Under the pieces are notes generated by a model. It was given only the letters and a program-made list of their open reading frames with translations, ran no database searches and had not been told where the DNA came from. The position numbers were made by a program, and so were the translations under genes. Below are positions 1 to 7,676 of a stretch of DNA of 34,980 nucleotides, piece after piece (position 1 is the first letter of the stretch; each line of letters starts with the position of its first letter). Origin of the DNA: Syntrophomonadaceae bacterium (GTDB taxonomy: Bacteria > Bacillota > Ch66 > Ch109); the NCBI GenBank assembly GCA_012519455.1, contig JAAYQE010000146.1, positions 1 to 34,980 on the forward strand. Direction: 5' to 3'.

Positions 1-316
1 CGACAATATCCATTAAATCAGATTTTGCCTCCCGATAACGGGTACGCATGGCCCGGTAGAGAATATAAGCCTTTGCGGTTTTAACGTGTCCGTTTTCGAT
101 TAATACTCTTTCTACTATATCCTGAATTTCTTCTACTCCGCATACCTGATCAGGATATTCCGTTTCTAAAATATTTATCACCTGTAACGTAAGCTCTAAA
201 GCACGCTGATAACTTTCCCCCCCGGCTGCAGAGGAGGCCTTATAAATCGCTTGGGCAATTTTTGTCGGATCAAATGGAACTTCTCGACCATCGCGTTTTT
301 TTATTTTATCTATCAT
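1..316 (-). CDS. Ribonucleoside-triphosphate reductase, N-terminal ATP-cone (partial)
   Basis: Only the first 105 codons are present; the gene runs off the left edge. The translation opens MIDKIKKRDGREVPFDP and continues through a central EEIQDIVERVLIENGH stretch and TAKAYILYR, the typical ATP-cone found at the N terminus of ribonucleotide reductases, where ATP/dATP binding sets overall activity. The ATG at 314-316 is chosen because an AGGAAGG box lies 8 nt upstream; the ATG at 321-323 is out of frame. The ATP-cone alone cannot separate class III (NrdD) from class II (NrdJ). The cobalamin riboswitch in front of it favours a B12-independent enzyme, most likely anaerobic NrdD, because such switches shut genes off when B12 is available. 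That class assignment is inference; the RNR assignment itself is firm. Confidence 0.85.
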   Translation of the reverse strand, partial: MIDKIKKRDGREVPFDPTKIAQAIYKASSAAGGESYQRALELTLQVINILETEYPDQVCGVEEIQDIVERVLIENGHVKTAKAYILYRAMRTRYREAKSDLMDIV

Positions 317-351
317 CGGTCATTCCTTCCTGTCCTTATATTTAGGTCCTT

Positions 352-399
352 AAAAAGAAAAAACCTGTTTCCCCCATATTCCCAGTAGAGTTAAACAGG
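352..399 (-). terminator. Intrinsic terminator, expression platform of the B12 riboswitch
   Basis: On the minus strand CCTGTTT (399-393) pairs with AAACAGG (370-364) and is followed by a T-rich run (363-352). It lies between the aptamer and the reductase start. An AAACAG copy at 429-424 could pair with the 5' arm of the terminator and act as antiterminator. The pairing is visible; the switching logic is inferred. Confidence 0.75.
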
Positions 400-487
400 C
401 CGGTTTACCTTAAAAAGTGACCTCTGTTTCAAAACCAAACAAAGGTAGCTGCTACTCCATCCTGCGTAGAGAGTGCTAAAACTCCTT

Positions 488-630
488 GGTAAATAACCGA
501 TATCCTGGCTTAGAATCATTGCTCCCCTACGCCTTCCCAAAGCTATGGCTTCAGTGGCTTCAAGTAGGTTCACTCCTCTTGACAGTGGCGCGACCGCGCC
601 GGATTTACACCGGCTTCCCGCTTATTTACC
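488..630 (-). promoter_or_regulatory. Cobalamin (B12) riboswitch aptamer
   Basis: Read on the minus strand, the closing stem P1 is a perfect 9-bp pair, GGTAAATAA (630-622) with TTATTTACC (496-488). Inside are the hallmark blocks of the class: GGGAAGCCGGTGTAAATCC, then GGTCGCGCCACTGT, and near the 3' end the B12 box AAGCCAGGATATCGG. With the terminator at 352-399 this is a complete transcriptional-type riboswitch controlling the ribonucleotide reductase gene. Adenosylcobalamin-class riboswitches normally turn expression off when the ligand is bound. The 380-nt gap between the reductase and the DUF1648 gene is almost fully accounted for by this leader. Confidence 0.9.
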
Positions 631-675
631 GTTTCTATATTTAATTGCCTTACTGATATCTTTTCCACATAAATT

Positions 676-698
676 GAAAAAGTCCTGCCAACAGGACT
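676..698 (-). terminator. Intrinsic terminator of the DUF1648 gene
   Basis: The 7-bp stem AGTCCTG / CAGGACT with a 4-nt loop (681-698) is followed on the minus strand by TTTTT. The stem overlaps the stop codon of the upstream gene, so it separates that gene from the riboswitch leader. Confidence 0.8.
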
Positions 699-1245
699 AG
701 GATTTTATTTTTGGGTGGTCCAGACTAGAAAGCTTCAAGGTCTTAATGGCCATCCCTATACTGACAACCATTATAGCCGCAAAAAACAACCACATAAACC
801 AACCAAGTCCGTCTTGACGACCCAAGGCTGTATTGATACTACCAAAGGTAAGATAAGCTAAAGTAGCGGTAACCAGGGTGTTAATTAACCAAAGTCCGCG
901 GGTCGTAAAGGTGCGAATAGTTTCCAACCGTTCTGGACCAAGCGCATCTTTTTCTTTTTCCGAAAGATTAACCACCTTCCGGGGGTTGTCCGGCCGCATA
1001 ATAAAAAATAAATTTATTAATAAAGTAAATAAATATACTAGTAAGTTAATCAAAGGCAATAAATAAACATTGATAAAGCTTTTTGATGACCAAGCGTCTG
1101 GTAATCCGCTAGCCCCAAAATGGGTCGGCACCCGTGCCGGTAAATCATGGTAATAAAAATCCGTATAAACCAGTGCAAAAACTACAAAAGCAAGAGGAAA
1201 AATCTCCAACCAGGGAGGATAGAATTTATTAACTTTATCCCACAT
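697..1245 (-). CDS. DUF1648-family integral membrane protein
   Basis: The product has about 182 residues and four predicted membrane spans. The segment LPARVPTHFGASGLPDAWSS after the first span is the signature of DUF1648 (P-x-H-F...G-x-x-D-x-W-x-S-K), a domain seen in SdpI-like immunity/signalling proteins and in stand-alone membrane proteins. The protein has no catalytic motif I can name, and its function is unknown. Three consecutive ATG codons open the frame (1251, 1248, 1245). I chose the third because the GGGGG ribosome binding site at 1257-1253 is then 7 nt away, versus 1 nt from the first ATG. It is transcribed divergently from the MATE exporter across a short region with a perfect dyad, so the two may share regulation. 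A terminator overlaps its stop codon. Confidence 0.75.
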   Translation of the reverse strand: MWDKVNKFYPPWLEIFPLAFVVFALVYTDFYYHDLPARVPTHFGASGLPDAWSSKSFINVYLLPLINLLVYLFTLLINLFFIMRPDNPRKVVNLSEKEKDALGPERLETIRTFTTRGLWLINTLVTATLAYLTFGSINTALGRQDGLGWFMWLFFAAIMVVSIGMAIKTLKLSSLDHPKIKS

Positions 1246-1307
1246 CATCATACCCCCGGAAAATGTGTTCTATATCATATTGTCCCTTTTTATGGTTAGC
1301 GATACCG

Positions 1308-1325
1308 GGTTATCCTATGATAACC
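1308..1325. promoter_or_regulatory. Perfect dyad (possible operator) between divergent genes
   Basis: GGTTATC and GATAACC (1308-1314, 1319-1325) form a perfect 7-bp inverted repeat around CTAT in the divergent DUF1648/MATE gap. Size and position fit a binding site for a dimeric repressor. No regulator gene is adjacent, so the role is inferred from geometry only. Confidence 0.4.
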
Positions 1326-1398
1326 TAAATTATAGCACAATACCCAGAGGGCCATCTGCCAGTATCAAGGATAAATTAATTCCGAAAGAGGGGTGCTC

Positions 1399-2757
1399 AT
1401 GCAAAAACACTGGGACTTGACTGAGGGTAGTATATATAAAAATATCCTGGTTTTTTCTTTACCCTTGCTGATTGGCAGCCTCCTCCAAAACCTATACAAC
1501 GTGATCAATAGTATCTGGTTAGGGCGCTTTGTAGGGCCCGAAGCCCTGGCCGCGGTTTCAGCTAGTTTTTTTATTGTCTTTATTATTGTGTCCATGATTA
1601 TGGGCTTTTCGATGGCGGTAAGCATCCTGGTCGCCCAATATGTAGGCGCTCGCCGCTTTAAAGATATTAAAGAATTAATGGATACAGCTAACATTTTAGC
1701 CCTGGTTAGTGCTGTATCCCTAACGCTCTTTGGTATTTTAATTAGTGAATGGCTGTTACATCTGGTACAAACGCCCCCGGAAGTTTTCCCCTTAGCCAAA
1801 AACTACTTAAATATCTTTTTTCTAGGTTTCTTCTTTATTTTTAGTTATAACCTGGTCGTCGGATTATTACGTGGATATGGGGATACGCGAACCCCCCTTT
1901 ACTTCCTGGTCTACTCTTTGATCTTGAATGCCCTATTAGATCCACTTTTTATTATTGTTTTGGATTGGGGAGTAAGTGGCGCGGCCTTAGCCACCTTAAT
2001 TTCCCAGGCCCTATCTTTCTTCCTAGGCGCTAATTATCTAAAAAAGAAGTATAAACCTCTTTCTATTTGGTCTTATAAATATAACCGTGATATTACCAAA
2101 ACAATCGTTAAGTTAGGCCTACCCTTTAGCATTCAACAATTTGCCGTATCTACCGGCATGCTGGTAGTTAGCTCGCTAGTCAATAGTTTAGGGACCATTA
2201 TTATGGCTGCTTTTGGAGCCGGTTCCCGCATTGACGCCTTAATTATGACCCCCTTTCACGCTATATCTATGGCTACCAGTACAGTTACTGGCCAGCATAT
2301 TGGAGCCCAGAAATACGATCGCATCAAAGCCATCGTTCGCGCTTCCAGTTTAATCGTAATCCTAATCGCCCTGACCATGGCTTCTTTAATTTATGGATTT
2401 GCTCCATATCTTATTGGAATTTTCGTTACTGAACCGGAGGTAATAAGCGAAGGGGTTCGTTATCTACGTATTATTAGTTTTTCCTATTTTCCTCTAGGCT
2501 GGACCTTTGCCTTAAGTGGAATTATGCGCGGTGCTGGCGTAGTTCTACCTCCAACGATCATCTCCATTATTACCCTATGGTTAATCCGGGTACCTGGTGC
2601 TTATTATCTAAACAAAACCTTGGCCTTAGGAGCGGGTGGCATCTGGTGGGCCATTGTAGCCAGTGCTACGCTTAGTATCCTGCTTACCTGGGGATATCTT
2701 TGGTTAGTGCCTCTAGAAAAAACTAAACCGATTGATCTGGTCGCCACAAGAAAATAA
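1399..2757 (+). CDS. MATE-family multidrug/cation exporter
   Basis: A 452-residue polytopic membrane protein of the MATE (NorM/DinF) family, which exports drugs or metabolites in exchange for Na+ or H+. Length and the pattern of about twelve hydrophobic helices match the family. Family-like segments include an N-terminal LPLLIGSLLQNLYNVINSIW helix, VAQYVGAR after helix 2, LLRGYGDTRTPL at the end of the first bundle, and a duplicated second half with ITGQ-like VTGQHIGAQKYD. The frame can begin at GTG 1393, but ATG 1399 is preferred because the GAGGGG box at 1388-1393 would overlap the GTG. It is monocistronic and divergent from the DUF1648 gene; its substrate cannot be told from sequence. Confidence 0.9.
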   Translation: MQKHWDLTEGSIYKNILVFSLPLLIGSLLQNLYNVINSIWLGRFVGPEALAAVSASFFIVFIIVSMIMGFSMAVSILVAQYVGARRFKDIKELMDTANILALVSAVSLTLFGILISEWLLHLVQTPPEVFPLAKNYLNIFFLGFFFIFSYNLVVGLLRGYGDTRTPLYFLVYSLILNALLDPLFIIVLDWGVSGAALATLISQALSFFLGANYLKKKYKPLSIWSYKYNRDITKTIVKLGLPFSIQQFAVSTGMLVVSSLVNSLGTIIMAAFGAGSRIDALIMTPFHAISMATSTVTGQHIGAQKYDRIKAIVRASSLIVILIALTMASLIYGFAPYLIGIFVTEPEVISEGVRYLRIISFSYFPLGWTFALSGIMRGAGVVLPPTIISIITLWLIRVPGAYYLNKTLALGAGGIWWAIVASATLSILLTWGYLWLVPLEKTKPIDLVATRK

Positions 2758-2809
2758 AAAATAATAAGGACGCTCACAGGCGACAATGATTTTGTCGCTA
2801 GCAGCGCCC
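2751..2809 (-). terminator. Terminator of the addB-addA-S1 operon
   Basis: On the minus strand GGGCGCT (2809-2803) pairs with AGCGTCC (2774-2768), enclosing an inner perfect stem GCGACAA / TTGTCGC (2798-2792, 2786-2780). A TTATTATTTTTTATTTT tract follows. The T tract overlaps the stop codon of the convergent MATE gene. There is no T run on the plus strand, so it serves the minus-strand operon. Confidence 0.7.
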
Positions 2810-2898
2810 TGCAGGAGAGTGGCCTCATGTTGCCCTCTAAAAAAAGTTTACCCCCGGTCGGTCTTTCCCATACAACCAACTTTACCCAACCGGCCCCA

Positions 2899-3816
2899 TT
2901 AATTCAAGCGATTATATTCCCCGTCTAGTTGTTCTTTAACCTGTTTAATCAACCAGTATCCTTGATCAAAGTCAGAAAACGCTTCTATTAGTTTAGACGT
3001 GACCCGGACCGGTCCATAAGTTAATAAAAGCTCCCCCAAGACCCTTTTACAGGGTTCGGTAACGGTACCTACTTTACCCGTTAAAAGCTTTACTAATTCG
3101 TTTAATTCTCCCTCTACCGGACTACCCTTAGCTAGCTTTAACCCATTACTTTCTAAAGGTTCCAGTTGATGCGGTTTTTTCCCTCCAATCGCTTTCGTCG
3201 AAAAATAAATTTTGTCCTCCATAACCTTAATAACTTTAGCCTTCAATTTTTCGCCTTGATAAAAATATCGTTCTAAATCACTTTTCCCGGATAACCATTC
3301 TTCGGAAGTAACATCTCCCATACGAAGAAAACCCGTATAACCGGTATCGGTTTCTAAAAATATCCCGTAATCAATCAAATTAACCACCCGGGTATTGACT
3401 ATGTCTCCCACTTTTGGATAATTACAAGGTAACATGCGTACAGTTTCCGTCGGTTGCGTTTCCAAGCTAGGGTTAATTTCTCCAGCTTCTTCCTTTTCTT
3501 TGGCGACTTCCAACTCTTTTCTAATTACCTGGTAGTAACGTGCTTGTACACTACGAAAGGATTTGTGATATTCCTGGGCAAATTCTCTTAGTACATTAAC
3601 AATGGGGTTCCGTTCCTTACGGGGTAGAGAACTATTCGCAACAATCCTCTCTTTCAAAATAGGGTCTAAAACATCCCAACCACCAAATACCTTTTTTCCG
3701 GATTTAACTGGTTCCAATACTTTTTGCCGCTCCGTTAAATCTTCGATTAGCTCCTGATTCCATTGGCCACCGGAATCTAATTCAGTAGATAAGGTAGAAA
3801 TCGGTAACGAATTCAA
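2899..3816 (-). CDS. S1 RNA-binding domain protein with Myb/SANT-like N-terminal region
   Basis: A 305-residue protein. Residues ~135-207 (from YPKVGDIVNTRVV through GIFLETDTGYTGFL to KIYFSTKAI) form one S1/OB-fold domain, which usually binds RNA. Residues ~70-100 (PIVNVLREFAQEYHKSFRSV then QARYYQVI) resemble the helix-turn-helix of Myb/SANT or RsfA-like regulators, with a short charged linker between the two parts; this second assignment is tentative. Start: TTG at 3816, with GGAGG 10 nt upstream and no better in-frame choice. It follows addA by 80 nt on the same strand and is last in that operon before a terminator, but nothing in the sequence proves a repair role. A sporulation or RNA-linked regulator is equally possible. 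Confidence 0.7.
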   Translation of the reverse strand: MNSLPISTLSTELDSGGQWNQELIEDLTERQKVLEPVKSGKKVFGGWDVLDPILKERIVANSSLPRKERNPIVNVLREFAQEYHKSFRSVQARYYQVIRKELEVAKEKEEAGEINPSLETQPTETVRMLPCNYPKVGDIVNTRVVNLIDYGIFLETDTGYTGFLRMGDVTSEEWLSGKSDLERYFYQGEKLKAKVIKVMEDKIYFSTKAIGGKKPHQLEPLESNGLKLAKGSPVEGELNELVKLLTGKVGTVTEPCKRVLGELLLTYGPVRVTSKLIEAFSDFDQGYWLIKQVKEQLDGEYNRLN

Positions 3817-3896
3817 GCAAAATTCACCTCCATGTTTCTACCATACAGTATTGACCTAACTGAAAAACCTTATTCTACCAATAGGTTAATTGGCCT

Positions 3897-6800
3897 TTAA
3901 TCAATTCTCTTGGCTATTCCATGCGTAAGGAAATAAAGATATTTTTCGCGCACCGGTCGCTTTAGAATGGTTTCTACGGCCTGTGAATAAAGTCGTAGTT
4001 GGCTCTGATAGCGTTGACTTAACTCCTCCAGCCGAGTTAAAGCCAGGCCCAGCCAATCAGTTTTATAATCTAAAAGTAGAAATCCATCTCCCTCATCGGC
4101 CAAACAATCAATCACGCCTTGTACGATTACCTTTTCCCGGCCTTCTTTTAGCTCCGGATATAATTGACTGGCGGGAAGGGCTAAACTAAAGGAGACTTCA
4201 CGGTAAACGTCCCGCGCCTGAAGCAAACGTTGTCCTAAATGCCCCCGGAAAAAATTCACGATCGGTTCAAGTTCAATCGCCACGGCCTGTTCTGGGGTTA
4301 ATATTTCTTTTTCTACCAGTTCCAATACCTGTTGTTGAATCGATTCCCGGTCTAAAGAACGCCGCAGGTTTACGTGCTGTAGCACTATATGGATCGCGCT
4401 TCCCCGTTCCGCAGCCGTTAAACCCTTAGTCTTTTGGGTAAAACGAGGTTGTTGGATAAAATTCAATTCGGTAAACGCAGTCTCATCCTCCGGTAGACTC
4501 CAGGATAAGCGTTTCATTTCCGTAACCGTAAACTTGGCCTTTTTTCCGACCAGCGCCTGATCGGTATACTTCCAGGATAAACGACGCTCGATCTCCGCTA
4601 ACATTGGAGTTTCCTTGGGTACCCCGGCCTGCATTTGAACCAGGGGGAGGCCCGTTTCTTCGGCCCTAGAACCCACGACGGTCCCTGCTTCCCCCGGACT
4701 CACTACCTGTACCTGCAAGGATATCTCATCATTAACCTCTAGCTGAGGCTGATCTGGATATCCGGCGATTCTGGCCAGAAATTGTCCCTGCGGATGCCGA
4801 ATAAGCGAGGGTCCTATCCAGTCTAAATAATTACTAGCTCGCGCTAACCGGGATTCCAGTAAAGCCATCCCCTCACTCGGAGCCGCTTCGCACCAAGTCC
4901 GAGCCGAGGATACTAGATCGTTTACGGTCCCAACCAGGTATAATTTTTCCTGCGTTCGCGTCATAGCCACATATAAAAGACGCATTTCTTCCGCTAAGGT
5001 CTCCCGTCGAATGCGCTGTTTAAGTGCCAATGTGGCCAAGGTAGGATACTGTAAGGACCGATCCGGATCTACTAACTGAGGGCCAAGGCCGATTTCTTTA
5101 TGGAATAATACGGTTTTATTTAGATCCGCTAGATTAAAACGCCGACCAAGACCCGCAACACAAACGACGGGGAATTCTAATCCTTTGCTTTTGTGGATAC
5201 TCATGATCCGAACTACATCTTCGTTTTCAGTCAGGGTACGGGCCGAACCCATATCCCCTCCCCTTTCGCGTAACTTTTCCACAAAACGTAAAAAATTAAA
5301 GAGGCCGCGAAAGATGGTCGTTTCATATTTTCCGGCCCAAGTCTGAAATAACCGCAGGTTCGCCTGACGTTGCGTGCCCCCCTGCATTCCTCCAACATAG
5401 TCATAAAAGCCTGTAGGGTAGATAAGCACCCATAACAAAGTACTTAAACGGTCCCGCCGGGCCAAAGTACGCCACTTTTCTAACTGGTCCAGGAAGGAAC
5501 GAACCTTGTCTCCCGTTTCTCCGGTTAATTCCGTCGCTGCCGCTATTGTTGCTTGATAAAAACCACTTTCTCTTTGGCAAAGCCTAACTTGGGCTAATTC
5601 TTCCGCGGATAAGCCTACTAGAGGAGAACGCAAGACCGTAACTAGGGGGATATCTTGCTGGGGGTTATCAATAATCTGCAATAAAGCGATCATGGTTTCT
5701 ACTTCCCCGGCTGCAAAGTAACCAGTTCCCAAATCCGCATAGGCTGGAATCCCAGCCTGCCGAAATTCTTCTAAAAAAATATTAGCTAGGCCGCGAGTCG
5801 TACGCAGTAATACCACAAGGTCGCAGTAACGAATAGGACGATAAGTTCCGGCTTTTTGGTCCCATAAGTACTTTCCTTCTTCAACTAAGCTTTTAAACTG
5901 CCGGGCTATCCACCGCGCCTCTAATTCAGCTGTTTCTAGCTGTTCTATTTCTTCCTCTTCCCTTTCGTCGGACGCACTTTCTTCGGTTTGGCTCTGATTA
6001 ACGCTTTCCTCTTCCTTTCCGCGGTCGATCAAATTGATCTCTATTTCCGGCGCTAGCTGATAGCCAACCTTGAGTTGGGTTGTTTTCATTTCTTCGGCAG
6101 CCTCCTCACCGGCGGCGGTTTCTGTTCTGGCCAGAAATTTTTGGCCGCAAACTAGTTCCGCTTCAGCATCATAGGCTATTTCCCCTACCCCAGCCGTCAT
6201 AATCTGGCGGAAAAAATAATTAATTCCCTCTACAATACTGGCGCTGCTGCGAAAGTTTTCTTTCAAATTAATTCGACGTGATGGGTTGTCTGGGACCGAA
6301 GAGTAACGGTGATATTTTTCTAAAAATAGACCTGGTTCCGCTAAACGGAAACGATAGATACTCTGTTTTACGTCCCCGACCATAAACAAATTAGGTTTAT
6401 CTTGATCTGATCGGGAAACTAGTTGTAAAATTGCTTCTTGTACCTGATTAATATCCTGATATTCATCTACCAGTACTTCACTATAGCGTTCTCGTAAATC
6501 GTGTGCCACCGCTGAAGGAATTAATTGTCCGGGGGGAGTTCCCGGTTGCAATAAAATTTGGAGACAATACTGTTCTAAGTCACCAAAATCAACGATTCCC
6601 TGAATATTCTTTTCCCGTTGGTAACTACGCCCAAAGTCGATCACCAGTTCGACTAAGTTCTGCATCAAAGGTGCCAGACTTTGTAAATCCTCCAGATGGG
6701 CCTTAGGAGTTCGCGAAAAATAAGCCCCCCCTAATTCCCCTACGAGCTTTTTAGTTTTGTCCCGGCGTAACTTTACCTGCTCTTGGAGCAGAGGATCAAG

Positions 6801-7676
6801 TTTATCACTTTTACGACAAGCTTTTAAGCGACCGAAATGAACAGTTTGAAAACGCTCAAATATCTCCTCCCAGGTTCCCTTACACGCCTGCCACAGCCCC
6901 TGTATCATATCGCGTTCTGCATACAGGTTTTCCAGATAAATTTGCGGCGCTTGCGGTTGATGACACCAACGAATCATCGTTTCCAAATCCTCCAGGCAGC
7001 CCTTTAACTGATCAGCTAAACTTTGCTTTAACTCAGTGCACCAGGGAAAGGTATCTAAATTTCCGGCGTTGGCTAACGTAAATACCGCTGCTGCCTGTTT
7101 TAGCCAGTGTTCCGGCCAGGGATGACTGCGTGCAAAACGATATAGATTTAAAATTAAGCTGATTAGTCCAGTATCATCACGCTCGCCCCCATAACTATCC
7201 ACTAAGGTAAGAAAAGTAGCCCCGGGACCAGAACTTCGGTACCATTCTTCCAACCGTTCTTCTATTACTTCCAATTGCAGTAAACTGACTTCCTCGTCAT
7301 CTGCAACCCGAAAGTTAGGATCTAAATCCAAACGATAAAAATGCTGCCGTAATATCTCCAGGCAAAAAGAATGCAGCGTAGAGATCGAAGCACAATTAAG
7401 CAGGTTTAACTGGCGCCGTAGATGCTGTGAAGCAGGATTACGCTTTAACTCATTTTCTAACTCCCGACCAATCTTTTCACGCATTTGCGCGGCCGCTGCA
7501 TTGGTAAAAGTTACGACCAGCAGACGATCTACATCCATAGCTGGGGCCGGGTCCTTCAGCTGAGTAATAATCCGCTCTACCAGAACTGAAGTTTTACCGG
7601 CTCCAGCGGCTGCGGCGACGAGTAAATTACAACCTCGGGTTTGAATCGCTTCGGTTTGCTGCGGTGTCCATTGCAT
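3897..7676 (-). CDS. addA: AddA helicase-nuclease subunit
   Basis: A 1259-residue UvrD-type superfamily 1 helicase with a C-terminal RecB-family nuclease domain, the AddA half of the AddAB (RexAB) complex that resects double-strand breaks for RecA. Visible motifs are Walker A AAAAGAGKTS (~21-30), the Walker B/DEAD-like box DEYQD (~402-407), NLKENFRSS, a VVCVAGLGR/SIHKSKGLEF region of helicase motif V, LYVAMTRTQEKLYL (motif VI), and the nuclease motif LLLDYKTD (~1200-1206). All key residues are present, so both helicase and nuclease should be active. An acidic insertion lies at ~555-580. The ATG at 7676 has GGAGG about 9 nt upstream and overlaps the end of addB by 50 nt, consistent with translational coupling. 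Confidence 0.96.
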   Translation of the reverse strand: MQWTPQQTEAIQTRGCNLLVAAAAGAGKTSVLVERIITQLKDPAPAMDVDRLLVVTFTNAAAAQMREKIGRELENELKRNPASQHLRRQLNLLNCASISTLHSFCLEILRQHFYRLDLDPNFRVADDEEVSLLQLEVIEERLEEWYRSSGPGATFLTLVDSYGGERDDTGLISLILNLYRFARSHPWPEHWLKQAAAVFTLANAGNLDTFPWCTELKQSLADQLKGCLEDLETMIRWCHQPQAPQIYLENLYAERDMIQGLWQACKGTWEEIFERFQTVHFGRLKACRKSDKLDPLLQEQVKLRRDKTKKLVGELGGAYFSRTPKAHLEDLQSLAPLMQNLVELVIDFGRSYQREKNIQGIVDFGDLEQYCLQILLQPGTPPGQLIPSAVAHDLRERYSEVLVDEYQDINQVQEAILQLVSRSDQDKPNLFMVGDVKQSIYRFRLAEPGLFLEKYHRYSSVPDNPSRRINLKENFRSSASIVEGINYFFRQIMTAGVGEIAYDAEAELVCGQKFLARTETAAGEEAAEEMKTTQLKVGYQLAPEIEINLIDRGKEEESVNQSQTEESASDEREEEEIEQLETAELEARWIARQFKSLVEEGKYLWDQKAGTYRPIRYCDLVVLLRTTRGLANIFLEEFRQAGIPAYADLGTGYFAAGEVETMIALLQIIDNPQQDIPLVTVLRSPLVGLSAEELAQVRLCQRESGFYQATIAAATELTGETGDKVRSFLDQLEKWRTLARRDRLSTLLWVLIYPTGFYDYVGGMQGGTQRQANLRLFQTWAGKYETTIFRGLFNFLRFVEKLRERGGDMGSARTLTENEDVVRIMSIHKSKGLEFPVVCVAGLGRRFNLADLNKTVLFHKEIGLGPQLVDPDRSLQYPTLATLALKQRIRRETLAEEMRLLYVAMTRTQEKLYLVGTVNDLVSSARTWCEAAPSEGMALLESRLARASNYLDWIGPSLIRHPQGQFLARIAGYPDQPQLEVNDEISLQVQVVSPGEAGTVVGSRAEETGLPLVQMQAGVPKETPMLAEIERRLSWKYTDQALVGKKAKFTVTEMKRLSWSLPEDETAFTELNFIQQPRFTQKTKGLTAAERGSAIHIVLQHVNLRRSLDRESIQQQVLELVEKEILTPEQAVAIELEPIVNFFRGHLGQRLLQARDVYREVSFSLALPASQLYPELKEGREKVIVQGVIDCLADEGDGFLLLDYKTDWLGLALTRLEELSQRYQSQLRLYSQAVETILKRPVREKYLYFLTHGIAKRID

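Noticed and set aside
391-573. 60-aa minus-strand open frame
   Set aside because: It lies inside the cobalamin riboswitch and its expression platform, whose paired structure explains the sequence.
1365-1799. 144-aa open frame antisense to the MATE gene
   Set aside because: Composition is basic and unordered, no ribosome binding site was seen, and the sense frame is a clear transporter.
2604-2879. 91-aa minus-strand open frame over the MATE end and the terminator
   Set aside because: It spans the terminator hairpin and antisense transporter sequence and shows no domain character.
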